DNA from: Sulfuritalea sp.
Lineage (GTDB): Bacteria; Pseudomonadota; Gammaproteobacteria; Burkholderiales; Rhodocyclaceae
NCBI GenBank assembly: GCA_016712985.1
Contig: JADJQA010000076.1
Span: forward strand, 1 to 55,567
Length of the DNA stretch: 55,567 nucleotides
Direction: 5' to 3'
A program made the translations under genes and the position numbers. Shown here in pieces: positions 1 to 8,595 of the stretch (positions are counted from its first letter, which is position 1; each line of letters opens with the position of its first letter). The notes under the pieces are model-generated. The model did no database searches. It saw only the letters and a list, made by a program, of their open reading frames with translations, and had not been told where the DNA came from.

Positions 1-1244
1 TGGGTTGCGCCACGAATCGGCTTGATCACTGCATCGGTCTGCACCGTGGCGCAATACGCGGACCACTCCGCCATCAATGCAGCACGTTTGGCAAACTGCG
101 AACTCGCTGGTAGGGCGCGCTCGACGGCATCCGGCAACTGGTGCGCCAGCGCGTGTTCGGCAACCTCACGCGGGTACTGGTCGTCCCAGCCGCCCACATA
201 CGGAAGCTGCTGGGAAACCATGAACCGTGACTCCCTCACCGTTGGTATTCGCCCAGACGGGCTTGTCGTCGCCGTTCATGCGTCGGATCACGGTCAGCGA
301 CATATCGGACAAGGGCTCTCTTTCGTACCGGCGAACACAATCTCGCCAATCTTCGGCATGGACCAGCAAGGCCAATGCCGCATCGCTCAGCGGAACCTCA
401 TGTTCACGTTTGGCCTTCCATACGCTCGGCGGTATTGTCCAGAACCTTCGACCGCCATCGAACTCAGTCCATTTCGCGCCGCGCACCCGCCTGACCGGCA
501 GGCTGTCAGGATGGCGAACTCGACCGCACGAGCAGATACGCCCTCACGCGCTCAGGGCCGCCATGACACGCCAATGAGCTGCCACGGTAGCGATGGATGG
601 TGCTTCGTCCTGCCGGTCTTGCTGATGGTGGCCAGCAGGTTGTCCAGGTGGCCTTTCCAGCGCGCAGGATTCTCGCCGGTGCGGTAACCGCTGGTGGTGG
701 CCCACCCCAGCACTGATTCGATGCGACCGCGCAGGCGACTGGCTGTTTCGGTCTTGCTCTCCCATATCGGTGAAAGGCATTTCACGACCAGGCCGGTGTC
801 GATCTCGGCCACGGGCAAATGGCCGAACACCGGACTGGCGTAAGTGTTGAGTGTGTTTGTCCATTGGTCGCCATGTTTGATGTTCTTCCAGCCTGCCTTG
901 TGCGCCAGGATATACGCCTCGGCGCACTGGTCGAACGTCATCATCTTGGCACTGGCCAGTGCGCCGGCGATCTGGTTCTGCCTCTTGACCACCAAAGGAT
1001 TGATGCCCTCGATAAGCAGCTTCCGCGCGTCCAGTGCCTTCTGGCGCGCCTCGGCGAGGCTCACGGTATGCGTCGGCCCCAGCCCCATGCCGAACGGCTT
1101 GCCGGCCATCATGTATCGGAGCAGCCAGGACTTTGCACCCGTGGTGGTGATCTGAAGCGTCAAACCGCCACCGTCGCCGTACAGCCCCGGCTTGCTCAGC
1201 TTGGCGACCCGGAGTGCTGAAAGGCGCTGTTGTCGACGTACCAT
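1..1244 (-). pseudogene. P4-type tyrosine integrase, frameshifted, truncated by the window edge
   Basis: Site-specific recombinase of the prophage P4/island type. The ATG at 1244 follows a GGCGGAG stretch. The N-terminal DUF4102-like arm-binding domain (residues 1-85, with KPGLYGDGGGL and KSWLLRYMMAGK) and the core-binding domain (110-210) read in one frame down to about 570. The catalytic part continues in a second frame (VEFAILTACRSG holding the Arg box, then GAKWTEFD and VPLSDAAL), and after the HGF segment near 200 a third frame gives REVAEHALAHQLPDAVERA and then FAKRAALMAEWSAYC. All parts are in the right order, so the gene looks complete except for one-base indels. Whether these are real mutations or consensus errors cannot be told here. 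The C-terminal end lies at or beyond base 1. It suggests an integrated island on the left. Confidence 0.88.
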
Positions 1245-1405
1245 GAAATTTGCTCCGCCAAATAAATTGACTATCAAAACGACTATCAAATCATAGCCGG
1301 ATTTGGTCGGATTGTCCAGAACGGGCCTGGACGACGATTCAGCGTATCTTATTGTTATTTATAATTTTTTGAACCATCCTGGATTGCGCTGGACTACTAC
1401 GGAGC

Positions 1406-1422
1406 GGACTCCCTCTCCGCCA
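1406..1422 (+). other. Possible att remnant resembling a tRNA-Ser 3' end
   Basis: GGACTCCCTCTCCGCCA looks like the acceptor-stem 3' end of a serine tRNA gene, CCA included. It lies about 160 bases upstream of the integrase start, where P4-type integrases often have an att site. No tRNA body precedes it: the expected T-loop is absent. It could be the 3' fragment left at one junction of an island, or chance. Confidence 0.25.
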
Positions 1423-1446
1423 CACATGTCATATAAGCCTATAGTT

Positions 1447-1944
1447 CTATTCGCGCCGTGGGGGCCACGCATCGAGATCGCGAAGCGTCATCGATCGCAG
1501 GTGTTGGCGAATGCGTACGCCAATCTGTGGGTCAGTTGACAAGCTTTGAACTTGCTCTTCCACGAGTTCCGTCGGAAAGTACTCAAGCGTGTCAATGATG
1601 CGCCGCAGGTAGCGGCGGGTGGCACTGGAGCCTTTGACGCGACGGAGTTCCGACGAAAGCGCGTGCACGGTCGCGGCGACCGGAAACGACGCAAGGGCTT
1701 CGGCGATCACGGTGAGGCGCGCGTAGTCGTCCGGGTAGTATCGCAGGAGGCCAAGCAGGAACACTCCTGCCTCGACGCGCCCGGCATGGCTCATCGATCT
1801 GAGTAGTGAGCAGCCCGAACGAAACTTGACATCGTCTGGCGAGACAGCTTGCAGAAGAATGGAGTCGATCGGGACTCGGGCCAGGTCAATCCCTCGCTCG
1901 GTCAGCCATGGAGCTACGATGCTAAGCGGCTTGGTCGTTGTCAT
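1447..1944 (-). CDS. Hypothetical protein, predicted helical
   Basis: 165-residue protein starting at MTTTKPLSIVAPWLTERG. I do not recognise the family. The sequence is rich in amphipathic helical segments (VHALSSELRRVKG, RRYLRRIIDTLEYFP, EEQVQSLS), which gives a HEAT-repeat-like look, and it has no signal peptide or membrane segment. It is the last gene of a minus-strand run that begins with the antitoxin at 3687 and starts just after the preceding reading frame ends at 1950, so it is probably cotranscribed. The longer open frame above this ATG is only a shadow of the preceding gene. It reads without interruption. Confidence 0.6.
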   Translation of the reverse strand: MTTTKPLSIVAPWLTERGIDLARVPIDSILLQAVSPDDVKFRSGCSLLRSMSHAGRVEAGVFLLGLLRYYPDDYARLTVIAEALASFPVAATVHALSSELRRVKGSSATRRYLRRIIDTLEYFPTELVEEQVQSLSTDPQIGVRIRQHLRSMTLRDLDAWPPRRE

Positions 1945-1949
1945 GCTGC

Positions 1950-2478
1950 TCACACGCCGTGGGCGGACCGAATTCGGCGCTGCCGGCGACTTGGTTCCTT
2001 GGCGCGAGTTCTCCGGGTGATGGCGCGAGCCAGGATGGCGTCGCCTTCTTCGATGAACGCCATGATTTCGTTGATGGCTTCGTCGCTCGCGAGTCCGAGG
2101 CCGAATTGCGCGGCGAGATAGCAAAAGGCAAATGCGATATGTGGGTCGTCCAGCGCCACGCCGACCTGCTCTTTCGACGCGACGTAGCTGCATAACGCCG
2201 CTTCTGTTGCGGCTTCAGCCTGCCTGTTCGGGAAGGCCACGAAACTTGAGCGCAACTCGTGGCGCCATATGGAACAGAAGACTCTGGTCCGGCTCCATGC
2301 CTTGTGATCGCATGAATGGTAGCGCCTCGTACGCGTCGGCATAGGCATCGGCGATCTCGTTTAGCCATTCTGCGGGAGTTCGAGGAAGGGGGTGCATGGC
2401 AGGGTTCAGTGTGGTGGCAATCTGTTTGAGGCGCGCGATGTTGCTCGTTCGCAGTTCTGCGTTGTCATCCAGTTTCAT
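1950..2478 (-). CDS. Hypothetical protein, probably one gene split by a frameshift
   Basis: The ATG at 2478 gives MKLDDNAELRTSNIARLKQI and 87 residues of soluble helical protein ending at 2215. A second frame overlaps from about 2250 and continues through FPNRQAEAATEAALCSYVAS to QFGLGLASDEAINEIMAF and stops at 1950. Both parts have the same helical, acidic composition and the join falls near a short G/C run, so a single protein of about 170 residues broken by one indel is likely. Two overlapping genes with a GTG start inside the first remain possible. The family is not recognised. It sits in the operon between the small gene at 2488 and the one at 1447. Confidence 0.5.
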
Positions 2479-2487
2479 CGATTACAT

Positions 2488-2754
2488 TTACATCTTCGAT
2501 ACCAGGGACTCCATCTTTTTGATCACCGCCACGATGTTGCTTGCCGTTGCCTTTCATAGGTACCAGCCACCGCGTGGAGCGCCTTGATCAGATACGTGAC
2601 GGCCTCGGAGTTACCGTAGCCCTCTTCAATTTGTATCTCAATGGCGTTTCCTATGCTGCCGAGACGCCTTAGCTCGAATCTCGAAAGACCTGTTTATTCA
2701 AATTGTCTCGATAGCGCCATGAATGCTTTTGCGCCTTCCAAGTCATAACTCATG
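2488..2754 (-). CDS. Small hypothetical protein with frameshifts
   Basis: A strong Shine-Dalgarno (GGAGGTAACC directly before the ATG) starts MSYDLEGAKAFMALSRQFE, which then meets a stop. Shifting frame gives TGLSRFELRRLGSIGNAIEI, then TYLIKALHAVAGTYER, and a further shift gives ATASNIVAVIKKMESLVSKM before TAA at 2488-2490. Together these make a coherent helical protein of about 90 residues, immediately upstream of the next gene's ATG at 2478. The excellent ribosome binding site supports a real gene. Function unknown. By position it could be an accessory of the toxin-antitoxin pair, but nothing in the sequence proves it. Confidence 0.45.
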
Positions 2755-3241
2755 GTTACCTCCGTTTGGCTCGTGGGTTTGAACGCTTTCCATTTCAGAT
2801 TCCATTTGGATTGCAGGGAGTCCGATCTCCCGGCGGGTCCATGCGCGGATAGGCAGACCTTCGCCAGCTCGTTTTGTTCGAAATCCATGAGGTTCCAGGT
2901 AATGATCGTGACGATATGCGCTTTGGAGCGCTTGCACGCCGCGACCGCAGCGGCAGCAACGTGACGATCCTTTGCATCGGTTTGGTGAACAGGGGTTCGT
3001 GATGGCGGTAGTGGCTGATCAAGGCATCGCCCTCCGCTTGATCCATCAGCGTGCGCACCTGCTCCGGAACGCTGCGAGCAATACCGTAATCGCGCTCGAC
3101 ATTGCGCATCCGCTCTTCGTGGATTTCCTGCGTCCAGTACGCACGAATCGCACCTCCTGCGGCCAGCCGCATGAAGAAGTCTCGCTGCGCTGCCGGATAA
3201 AGAACACAGGCGTCCAGCACGACAACCGGCGGCATGGTCAA
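2743..3241 (-). pseudogene. PIN-domain toxin (VapC-like), frameshifted
   Basis: PIN-domain ribonuclease fold, the toxin class that cleaves RNA. The protein starts MTMPPVVVLDACVLYPAAQR, whose Asp in VLDACVLYP is the first metal ligand. The helical middle includes YWTQEIHEERMRNVERDYG. Near 2985 the frame changes, and the other frame carries the typical second half: DAKDRHVAAAAVA (conserved acidic ligands), then HIVTIITWNLMDF, then ELAKVCLSAHGP. The C-terminus is uncertain because a further shift may precede the next gene. It overlaps the antitoxin gene by four bases (ATGA), the usual arrangement of such pairs. The broken frame may be a sequencing error, or the toxin may be inactivated. Confidence 0.75.
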
Positions 3242-3687
3242 TAGCCAAGGCGGTGGCGTTGCGATAGCGCGGCCAGATCCTTCAACACAGGCTCTCTCTG
3301 GGCGTCTCTTGCACGCTTGTATTTGAGCACGGCAGCCCGGGAGACACGGCGGTGGCGACCGACCTTGGGCAGTTGGGGGATTTGTCCCAGTTCGAGCAAC
3401 TTGACCAGATGCGGCCGCGATACATTGAGGACATCAGCGGCCTCCTGGGTCGTCATGGCCGCATCGTCTTCGACGATCCGAACCTGCTTGCCGGCGAGAA
3501 GGAGTTCTGTTGTCTGCTCGATGACACCCGTCAATGAATCGACCAGGTCCGCCAGCGCTTCGGGAGAAGTCTTTCCTGTTGCAGCACGACGGGCAGCAGA
3601 AATCACGGCACGCGCAGATTTTTCGCAGGCTCCGCGCAGCGCAGGGGTCGTTTTGGCAGGCAGATGAGTAGCAGTAGTTGCGCGCAT
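3238..3687 (-). CDS. HTH/excisionase-family antitoxin
   Basis: 149-residue DNA-binding protein from MRATTATHLPAKTTPALRGA. The C-terminal half has an excisionase/MerR-like helix-turn-helix (TTQEAADVLNVSRPHLVKLL, then GQIPQLPKVGRHRRVSRAAV), the winged-helix type common in antitoxins paired with PIN toxins. The N-terminal half is helical (SPEALADLVDSLTGVIEQTT). The partner PIN gene starts inside its stop codon region. Such antitoxins normally bind the toxin and repress their own promoter, here in the roughly 120 bases between 3687 and 3807. The reading frame is intact, unlike the toxin's. Confidence 0.8.
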   Translation of the reverse strand: MRATTATHLPAKTTPALRGACEKSARAVISAARRAATGKTSPEALADLVDSLTGVIEQTTELLLAGKQVRIVEDDAAMTTQEAADVLNVSRPHLVKLLELGQIPQLPKVGRHRRVSRAAVLKYKRARDAQREPVLKDLAALSQRHRLGY

Positions 3688-3806
3688 GATGATTCTCCAA
3701 TCGCTTTCAGAGTTTCGATTATATACATTTATTCGAAACATCTCCGACCTGCTTGCCTGCGAATGCAATGACAGCGGTACAGCGAAGACTGGGCCAAGCA
3801 CATGGC

Positions 3807-4007
3807 TTACGCCTTACCTGCCTTGACCAGCTCAAGCAACAGTTGCCTTGCCAGGACTTCCGGCTCCATCGTGCCAACCTGCTTGCTGTTGCCAGCCTTG
3901 CGAGTGGCAACGGTGAGGATCTTTCCTGCCACCCAGTAGGTTGCCTTGTGTGTTTCGCCATCAAACTCGCAAGTGATGGGGTGGCGGGCTGGCGGCTTTG
4001 TGTCCAT
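3807..4007 (-). CDS. Small conserved hypothetical protein
   Basis: 66-residue protein from MDTKPPARHPITCEFDGETH to LLLELVKAGKA. It has a short beta-rich segment (THKATYWVAGKILTVATRKA) followed by a C-terminal helix (EPEVLARQLLLELVKAGKA). No known motif and no signal peptide. The frame stays open upstream of this ATG, but that part has the composition of a shadow frame. It sits apart from the toxin-antitoxin operon and reads away from the BON gene at 4256. Function unknown. Confidence 0.5.
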   Translation of the reverse strand: MDTKPPARHPITCEFDGETHKATYWVAGKILTVATRKAGNSKQVGTMEPEVLARQLLLELVKAGKA

Positions 4008-4181
4008 GAAGCGATTATCGACGATTTGTTGAATGCGCGGCAGCAGTTCGACCCTGTTGGCTTCGCGCTGGGCCACCTGTACGAGCGCGTCTCCAGCAGC
4101 ATCAGGCCCGCTCCGGCGATCTCCCAAAGAAACTTCGGTGCAGCCGCAAGGCCGCACCCCTCCAGCATGCATCGCGGGAAC

Positions 4182-4199
4182 TGTTCGCCAGCGCACAGA
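4182..4199 (+). promoter_or_regulatory. Interrupted palindrome, candidate operator upstream of the BON gene
   Basis: TGTTCGCCAGCGCACAGA lies 56 bases before the BON lipoprotein ATG. It matches five other sites in this window (consensus TGTKCGNYAGCGCACAGA), whose outer parts form a TGTGCG/CGCACA inverted repeat. Function as a binding site is inferred from recurrence and position. Confidence 0.5.
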
Positions 4200-4255
4200 C
4201 CGGCCGCCCGAAACTCGGGACACTGACTTCGTCCTTCTCAACAGAGGTAAGCCGA

Positions 4256-4850
4256 ATGAATGCCCTGACAACCCCGGTTCGCCCGAGCGCGATCCTGAAA
4301 CTGATTTGCTCCGCTACAGCCTTGATCCTCGTATCCGCTTGCGACAGTCGCCCTCCAGACACACTGGCAACCGCCCCCGTCGCCACCAGCGTCGGTACGA
4401 AAATCGACGACGGCATCGTCACGGCCAGGGTCAAGTCCGCGCTGCTCGCCGACGCGGACGTCAAGAGCTTCGATCTCAAGGTCGAAACCCGCAAAAGGCG
4501 AAGTCATGCTGAGCGGGTTTGTCGGCAACCAGGCCAATGTGGACCGCGCGATCCTGGTGACACGCGGCGTCGAGGGCGTTCAGCTTGTCACCAACAACAT
4601 GACCCTGAAGGACGGGCCGGCAACCATAGGCAATACCGTCGATGACGGAATAATCACCGCCAAGGTCAGATCCGCCCTGCTGGGTGATCCGGCCATCAAG
4701 AGCTTCGATATCGCCGTCGTCACGCGCAAGGGCGAAGCGCAGCTCAGTGGCTTTGTCGATAGTCAGACCCAGATTGACCGCGCCAGCGAACTCGCCCGCG
4801 CGGTGGAAGGCGTCAAATCGGTCGCCAATGAAATGAGCGTCAAGAAATAG
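4256..4850 (+). CDS. BON-domain lipoprotein (OsmY-like) with one frameshift
   Basis: Exported lipoprotein with two BON domains, a family linked to envelope stress and osmotic protection. The N-terminus MNALTTPVRPSAILKLICSA leads to the lipobox LVSAC, so it should be lipid-anchored. BON 1 is at about residues 50-115 (DDGIVTARVKSALLADADVK) and BON 2 at about 125-195 (DDGIITAKVRSALLGDPAIK). The frame breaks at 4490-4497, where CGCAAAAGGCGAAG replaces the CGCAAGGGCGAAG seen in the second repeat, so one extra base is likely and the two halves join cleanly (KGEVMLSGFVGNQANVDRAI). A shared palindrome lies 56 bases upstream, and a small membrane protein gene follows. Confidence 0.85.
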
Positions 4851-4892
4851 TTCCTTTAGTCCGCTTCCGTCAATCCCCAGAGAGGTACCGCA

Positions 4893-5042
4893 ATGCTCTA
4901 CACAGTCGCAGTCGTTCTGCTCATCCTGTGGCTTCTCGGACTGGTCACTTCATACACCATGGGCGGATTCATCCATATACTCATCGTGGTTGCCATCGTC
5001 GCTGTGCTGCTGAGAATCATCAGCGGCCGGCAAGTCCTTTGA
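4893..5042 (+). CDS. Small membrane protein (lmo0937/DUF5670-like)
   Basis: 49-residue protein starting MLYTVAVVLLILWLLGLVTS. It consists almost entirely of two hydrophobic segments separated by YTMGGFIH, and ends with LLRIISGRQVL. The size, the two-helix pattern and the central GG(F/L)IH motif match the lmo0937/DUF5670 family of small inner-membrane proteins often found beside BON and CsbD stress genes. A short AGAGG lies before the ATG. It follows the BON gene by 42 bases and is probably cotranscribed with it. Exact role unknown. Confidence 0.8.
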   Translation: MLYTVAVVLLILWLLGLVTSYTMGGFIHILIVVAIVAVLLRIISGRQVL

Positions 5043-5117
5043 CAAATCCGGCGTTTTGCCTGGGCAAGCGCAGGTCGGTCTGCCGCCGCCGGTAGGCCAT
5101 TTTTGGGAAAGTCAGCC

Positions 5118-7225
5118 ATGTCTGAAACAGCAAGCCATGTCCCCGGTGAAGACCCTGCCGGCAAGACGGATGGCATTATCGAAGCACGGGGTCGGGACGG
5201 CTTGCTCAAGGCTGCGGCCTTGCAGAGCGCAATCCTCAATAGCGCCAGCTTTTCCATTATCGCCACTGATGACCAAGGCATCATCCAGTTGTTCAATATC
5301 GGCGCCGAGCGCATGCTGGGTTACGCGGCCGACGAGATGGTGAACCAACGGACCCCGCCCACATTTCCGATCCCTTGGATGTGATAGCGCGCGCCGTGGT
5401 GTTGAGCCGCGAGCTTGGCACCTCGATTCCGCCGGGCTTCGAGACCCTGGTCTTCAAGGCCGCGCGCGGCATCGAAGACATCTACGAGATGAGCTTCATC
5501 CGCAAGGACGGCAGCCGCTTGCCGGTGCTCCTGTCGGTCACGGCGCTGCGCGGTACCGACGACGCAGTCATCGGCTATCTGCTGGTCACCACCGACAACT
5601 CCGCGCGCAAGCAGGTTGAAGAGCAACTGAGATGGTCCGAGGAGAGCTTCCGCCTGATGGTGGAAAGCGTCGTCGACCATGCGCTTGTGATGCTTGACCC
5701 GGAGGGCTGCGTGCTGAGCTGGAATGCCGGAGCGCGGCGGCTCAAGGGCTATATCGCGGAGGAAATCGTCGGCCAGCATTTTTCCCGGTTCTATCCGCCT
5801 GAAGACATCGATCGTGGCACGCCGCAGCAGGACCTGGACCTCGCCACAGCCACGGGACGCTCGGAAACCCAAGGTTGGCGCATGCGCAAGGACGGTTCGA
5901 CCTTCTGGGCCAGCGTGATCCTTACGGCGATCCGGGACCCGGCCGGCAATCTGCGTGGCTTTGCCAAACTGATCAAGGACATGACAGAGATCCGGCAGGT
6001 CGATGCTGAAATGGCAAACGCCAGATCGATGGCGGAGAATGCTGCCATTGCCAATGCCGATTTTTTGTCCGACATGGGCCATGAGCTGCGCACCTCGCTC
6101 AATGCAATGCTCGGCTTTGCGCAACTGATGGAATCCGATACGCCGCCGCCGACACCCGCGCAGAAGGAAAACATCGCGAAGATTCTGCAGGCGGGCTGGT
6201 ATCTGCTGGAGCTGATCAACGAAATCCTCGATCTGGCAATGCTCGACTCCGGGCGGCTGGCGTGGTCGCTTGAGCCGATGTCGCTGGCCGACGTCATGCT
6301 CGAATGCCGGAGCGCCGTCGAACCGCAGGCGCAGAAGAGCGGCATCCGCATCAGCTTTCCCGAGATCGACCGTCATTGCTTCATCAAGGCCGACCGTACG
6401 CGAGTCAAGCAGGTGCTGAGCAACCTGCTGTCCAACGCGATCAAGTACAACCAGGTGGGGGGATCGGTGCTCGTGGAATGCGGCGAGAGAGCGTCGCAAC
6501 TCCAGACTGAATGCGGCGAGAGCGTGCCGCAACGCCTGCGCGTCAGCGTCACCGACACCGGCCCCGGGTTGTCGCCGGAACAACTGGAGCAACTGTTTCG
6601 CCCCTTCAGTCGCGTCGGCCAGGAAACCAGCGCCGAGACAGTCGCCGGGATCGGCCTGGTCGTGACCAAGCGGCTGGTCGAACTGATGGGCGGTGCGATA
6701 GGCGTCGAAAGCACCGTCGGCGAAGGCAGCGTGTTCTGGATCGAACTGGTCCTCGCCGCCGCGCCGCAACTTGTCGAGGACGAGGCCGAAGCAGCGCTTC
6801 CGGCCCCGCCGCCCGGAACCGGCATCGCGCCACGCACCCTGCTGTATGTCGAAGACAATCCGGCCAACCTGCAACTGGTCGAGCAAATCATCGCGCGCCG
6901 CCCCGACATGTGTCTGCTGAGCGCCAGGACCGGCGCTCTGGGCATCGAACTGGCGCGTTCCTCGCGACCGGACGTGATACTGATGGACATCAATCTGCCG
7001 GGCATGAGCGGGATCAAGGCCATGCAAATCCTCCGCGCCGACACCGCAACGGCACACATCCCCATTGTCGCCCTCAGTGCCAATGCGCTGCCGCGCGACA
7101 TCGAGCGCGGCCTGGAAGCCGGATTTTTCCGCTACCTCACCAAGCCGATCAAGGTCAAAGAGTTCATGGACACGCTGGACGTGGCACTGAAATTCGCGGA
7201 ACAAGAAACCGGCGAGGGAGAATAG
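5118..7225 (+). CDS. Hybrid sensor histidine kinase PAS-PAS-HisKA-HATPase-REC (copy 1), one frameshift
   Basis: Soluble hybrid kinase of about 700 residues. PAS 1 (about 30-160) includes ATDDQGIIQLFNIGAERMLG; PAS 2 (about 170-290) includes DPEGCVLSWNAGARRLKGY. HisKA carries the phospho-acceptor His in DMGHELRTSLNAML (near residue 321). The ATPase has NLLSNAIKYN, DTGPGLS and GIGLVVTKRLVELMGG. The receiver has LLYVEDNPAN, the phospho-acceptor Asp in LMDINLPG, and YLTKPIK. One base is missing near 5357: the paralog at 8596 reads TPADISDP where this copy breaks. GGGAAAG precedes the ATG. No membrane helix is seen, so it should sense a cytoplasmic signal. It is followed after 4 bases by the cyclase. 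Confidence 0.9.
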
Positions 7226-7229
7226 GACC

Positions 7230-8492
7230 GTGACCAAGATCCGCGACGAAATTGGCACCCTGGCCGCCGCCTTCGGCAGCATGGCCGCCGACCTGAAGGA
7301 TCATCAGGACAAACTGCTGACCTACGCGCGAGACCTCGAATCCGTCATCTCGAAGCAGGGCCCCGAACTGGAGCAAGAGAAGACCAGTATCGAAACCCGC
7401 GTGGCGGAACGAATCGCCGAACTGAGCGCGGCCAACGACGTCCTGCGAAACCAGGCGGCCGAGCTCTCCAAGCGCAATCGGGAGATCACGCTGTTCAGCA
7501 AGATGAACGACTTCTTGCATACCAGCACCACCGAGGCCGAAGCCTATTCGATAATTTCCGAGACCGTGACCCAGTTGTTTCCGGGAGACTCCGGCGCCGT
7601 GTTCGTGCTCAACGCCTCGCGCAACATGCTGGAGGCCGCCACGGTATGGGGCCCGCAGCCGCCGGCAAACCTGATCTTTCCGCCGAACGACTGCTGGGCG
7701 CATCGACGCGGGCAGACGCATCTGGCCATCGATCATGAGCGCTGGTGTCCCCACGTGGGCAACGACGGACCGATGTATGTCTGCCTGCCGCTGCTGGCGC
7801 AGGGAGAGACGCTGGGCATCCTGCACCTGCTCGACGGACAGCCCAAAGGCGGCCAGGCCGACGAAGTACGCATGACCGAGAAGTGCGACCTGGCGAAGAT
7901 CCTCGCCAACAATGTCGGTCTGGGCATCGCCAACCTGAAACTGCGCGCGGACATGCGCAACCTGTCGATCCGTGATCCGCTGACCGGGCTGTTCAACCGC
8001 CGCTACATGGAGGAAGCCCTTGCGCAGCAACTGCACCGGGTCACGCGCGACAAGGCGCAGCTCGCGGTCATCATGATCGATATCGACCACTTCAAGCAGT
8101 TCAACGACAGCTCCGGCCATGATGCAGGCGATGCGGTGCTGCGTGAACTTGGGGCCTTCTTCAAGAAGCACGTGCGGGGCAGCGATGTCGCCTGTCGCTA
8201 CGGCGGCGAGGAATTCTTGCTGATCCTGTCCCCGTCGACTGCCGATGGTGCGCGGCTGCGCGCGGAGAAAATCCGTGAGGATGCCGCGCTGCTGAGCGTA
8301 AAGCTCGCCGACAACAAGGTCGGCGCCATTACCCTGTCGCTGGGTGTGGCTCTCTTCCCCGACCACGGCGCCAAGGCGGCGGCTCTTATCAAGGCAGCCG
8401 ATGTCGCGCTCTACGAGGCCAAGCACAACGGTCGCGATCAAGTGGTCATGTCCAGGGAAGAATCCGGGTCAATTCCGTTGAAATGTTCGTAA
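7230..8492 (+). CDS. GAF-GGDEF diguanylate cyclase with HAMP remnant
   Basis: Makes cyclic di-GMP. The GTG start follows the kinase stop by four bases, so translation is coupled. Residues 1-28 (RDEIGTLAAAFGSMAADL) look like the second half of a HAMP domain, without the transmembrane helices a HAMP needs. A coiled coil follows to about 100, then a GAF domain (about 95-235), then GGDEF (about 245-410). The active-site loop is GGEEF near residue 325, functional in many cyclases. An inhibitory I-site (RGSD, five residues before the loop) is present. Substrate-binding DIDHFKQFND is intact. The partner kinase is probably the upstream copy 1 or the downstream copy 2, which suggests a phosphorelay feeding c-di-GMP output. 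Confidence 0.9.
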   Translation: MTKIRDEIGTLAAAFGSMAADLKDHQDKLLTYARDLESVISKQGPELEQEKTSIETRVAERIAELSAANDVLRNQAAELSKRNREITLFSKMNDFLHTSTTEAEAYSIISETVTQLFPGDSGAVFVLNASRNMLEAATVWGPQPPANLIFPPNDCWAHRRGQTHLAIDHERWCPHVGNDGPMYVCLPLLAQGETLGILHLLDGQPKGGQADEVRMTEKCDLAKILANNVGLGIANLKLRADMRNLSIRDPLTGLFNRRYMEEALAQQLHRVTRDKAQLAVIMIDIDHFKQFNDSSGHDAGDAVLRELGAFFKKHVRGSDVACRYGGEEFLLILSPSTADGARLRAEKIREDAALLSVKLADNKVGAITLSLGVALFPDHGAKAAALIKAADVALYEAKHNGRDQVVMSREESGSIPLKCS

Positions 8493-8595
8493 CACCGAGG
8501 ATCGTCACCGGGTTGTCCACGGGGCTCCCGGAACAGTTGAACAAAACGGGTAAGCAAGCAGGCTCCAATATCTCCTGTGCAAGAATCTTGAAGGC

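Noticed and set aside
1390..1425. Complete tRNA-Ser gene
   Set aside because: Only the last 17 bases resemble a serine tRNA; no D, anticodon or T arm can be folded upstream.
1303..1539. Small plus-strand gene downstream of the integrase start
   Set aside because: No ribosome site and no coherent protein features. It spans the putative att site and the end of a minus-strand gene.
4485..4500. Programmed frameshift in the BON gene
   Set aside because: The A-run is short, there is no slippery heptamer with a downstream structure, and the equivalent place in the second domain shows the normal sequence. A one-base error is more likely.
5321..7282. Long open frame on the minus strand opposite the first kinase
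   Set aside because: High-GC shadow of the plus-strand kinase, full of His, Arg and Gln, with no recognisable domain. The same holds for the long antisense frames opposite 7164-8441, 8857-10275, 13423-14526, 21120-22913 and 38970-40298.
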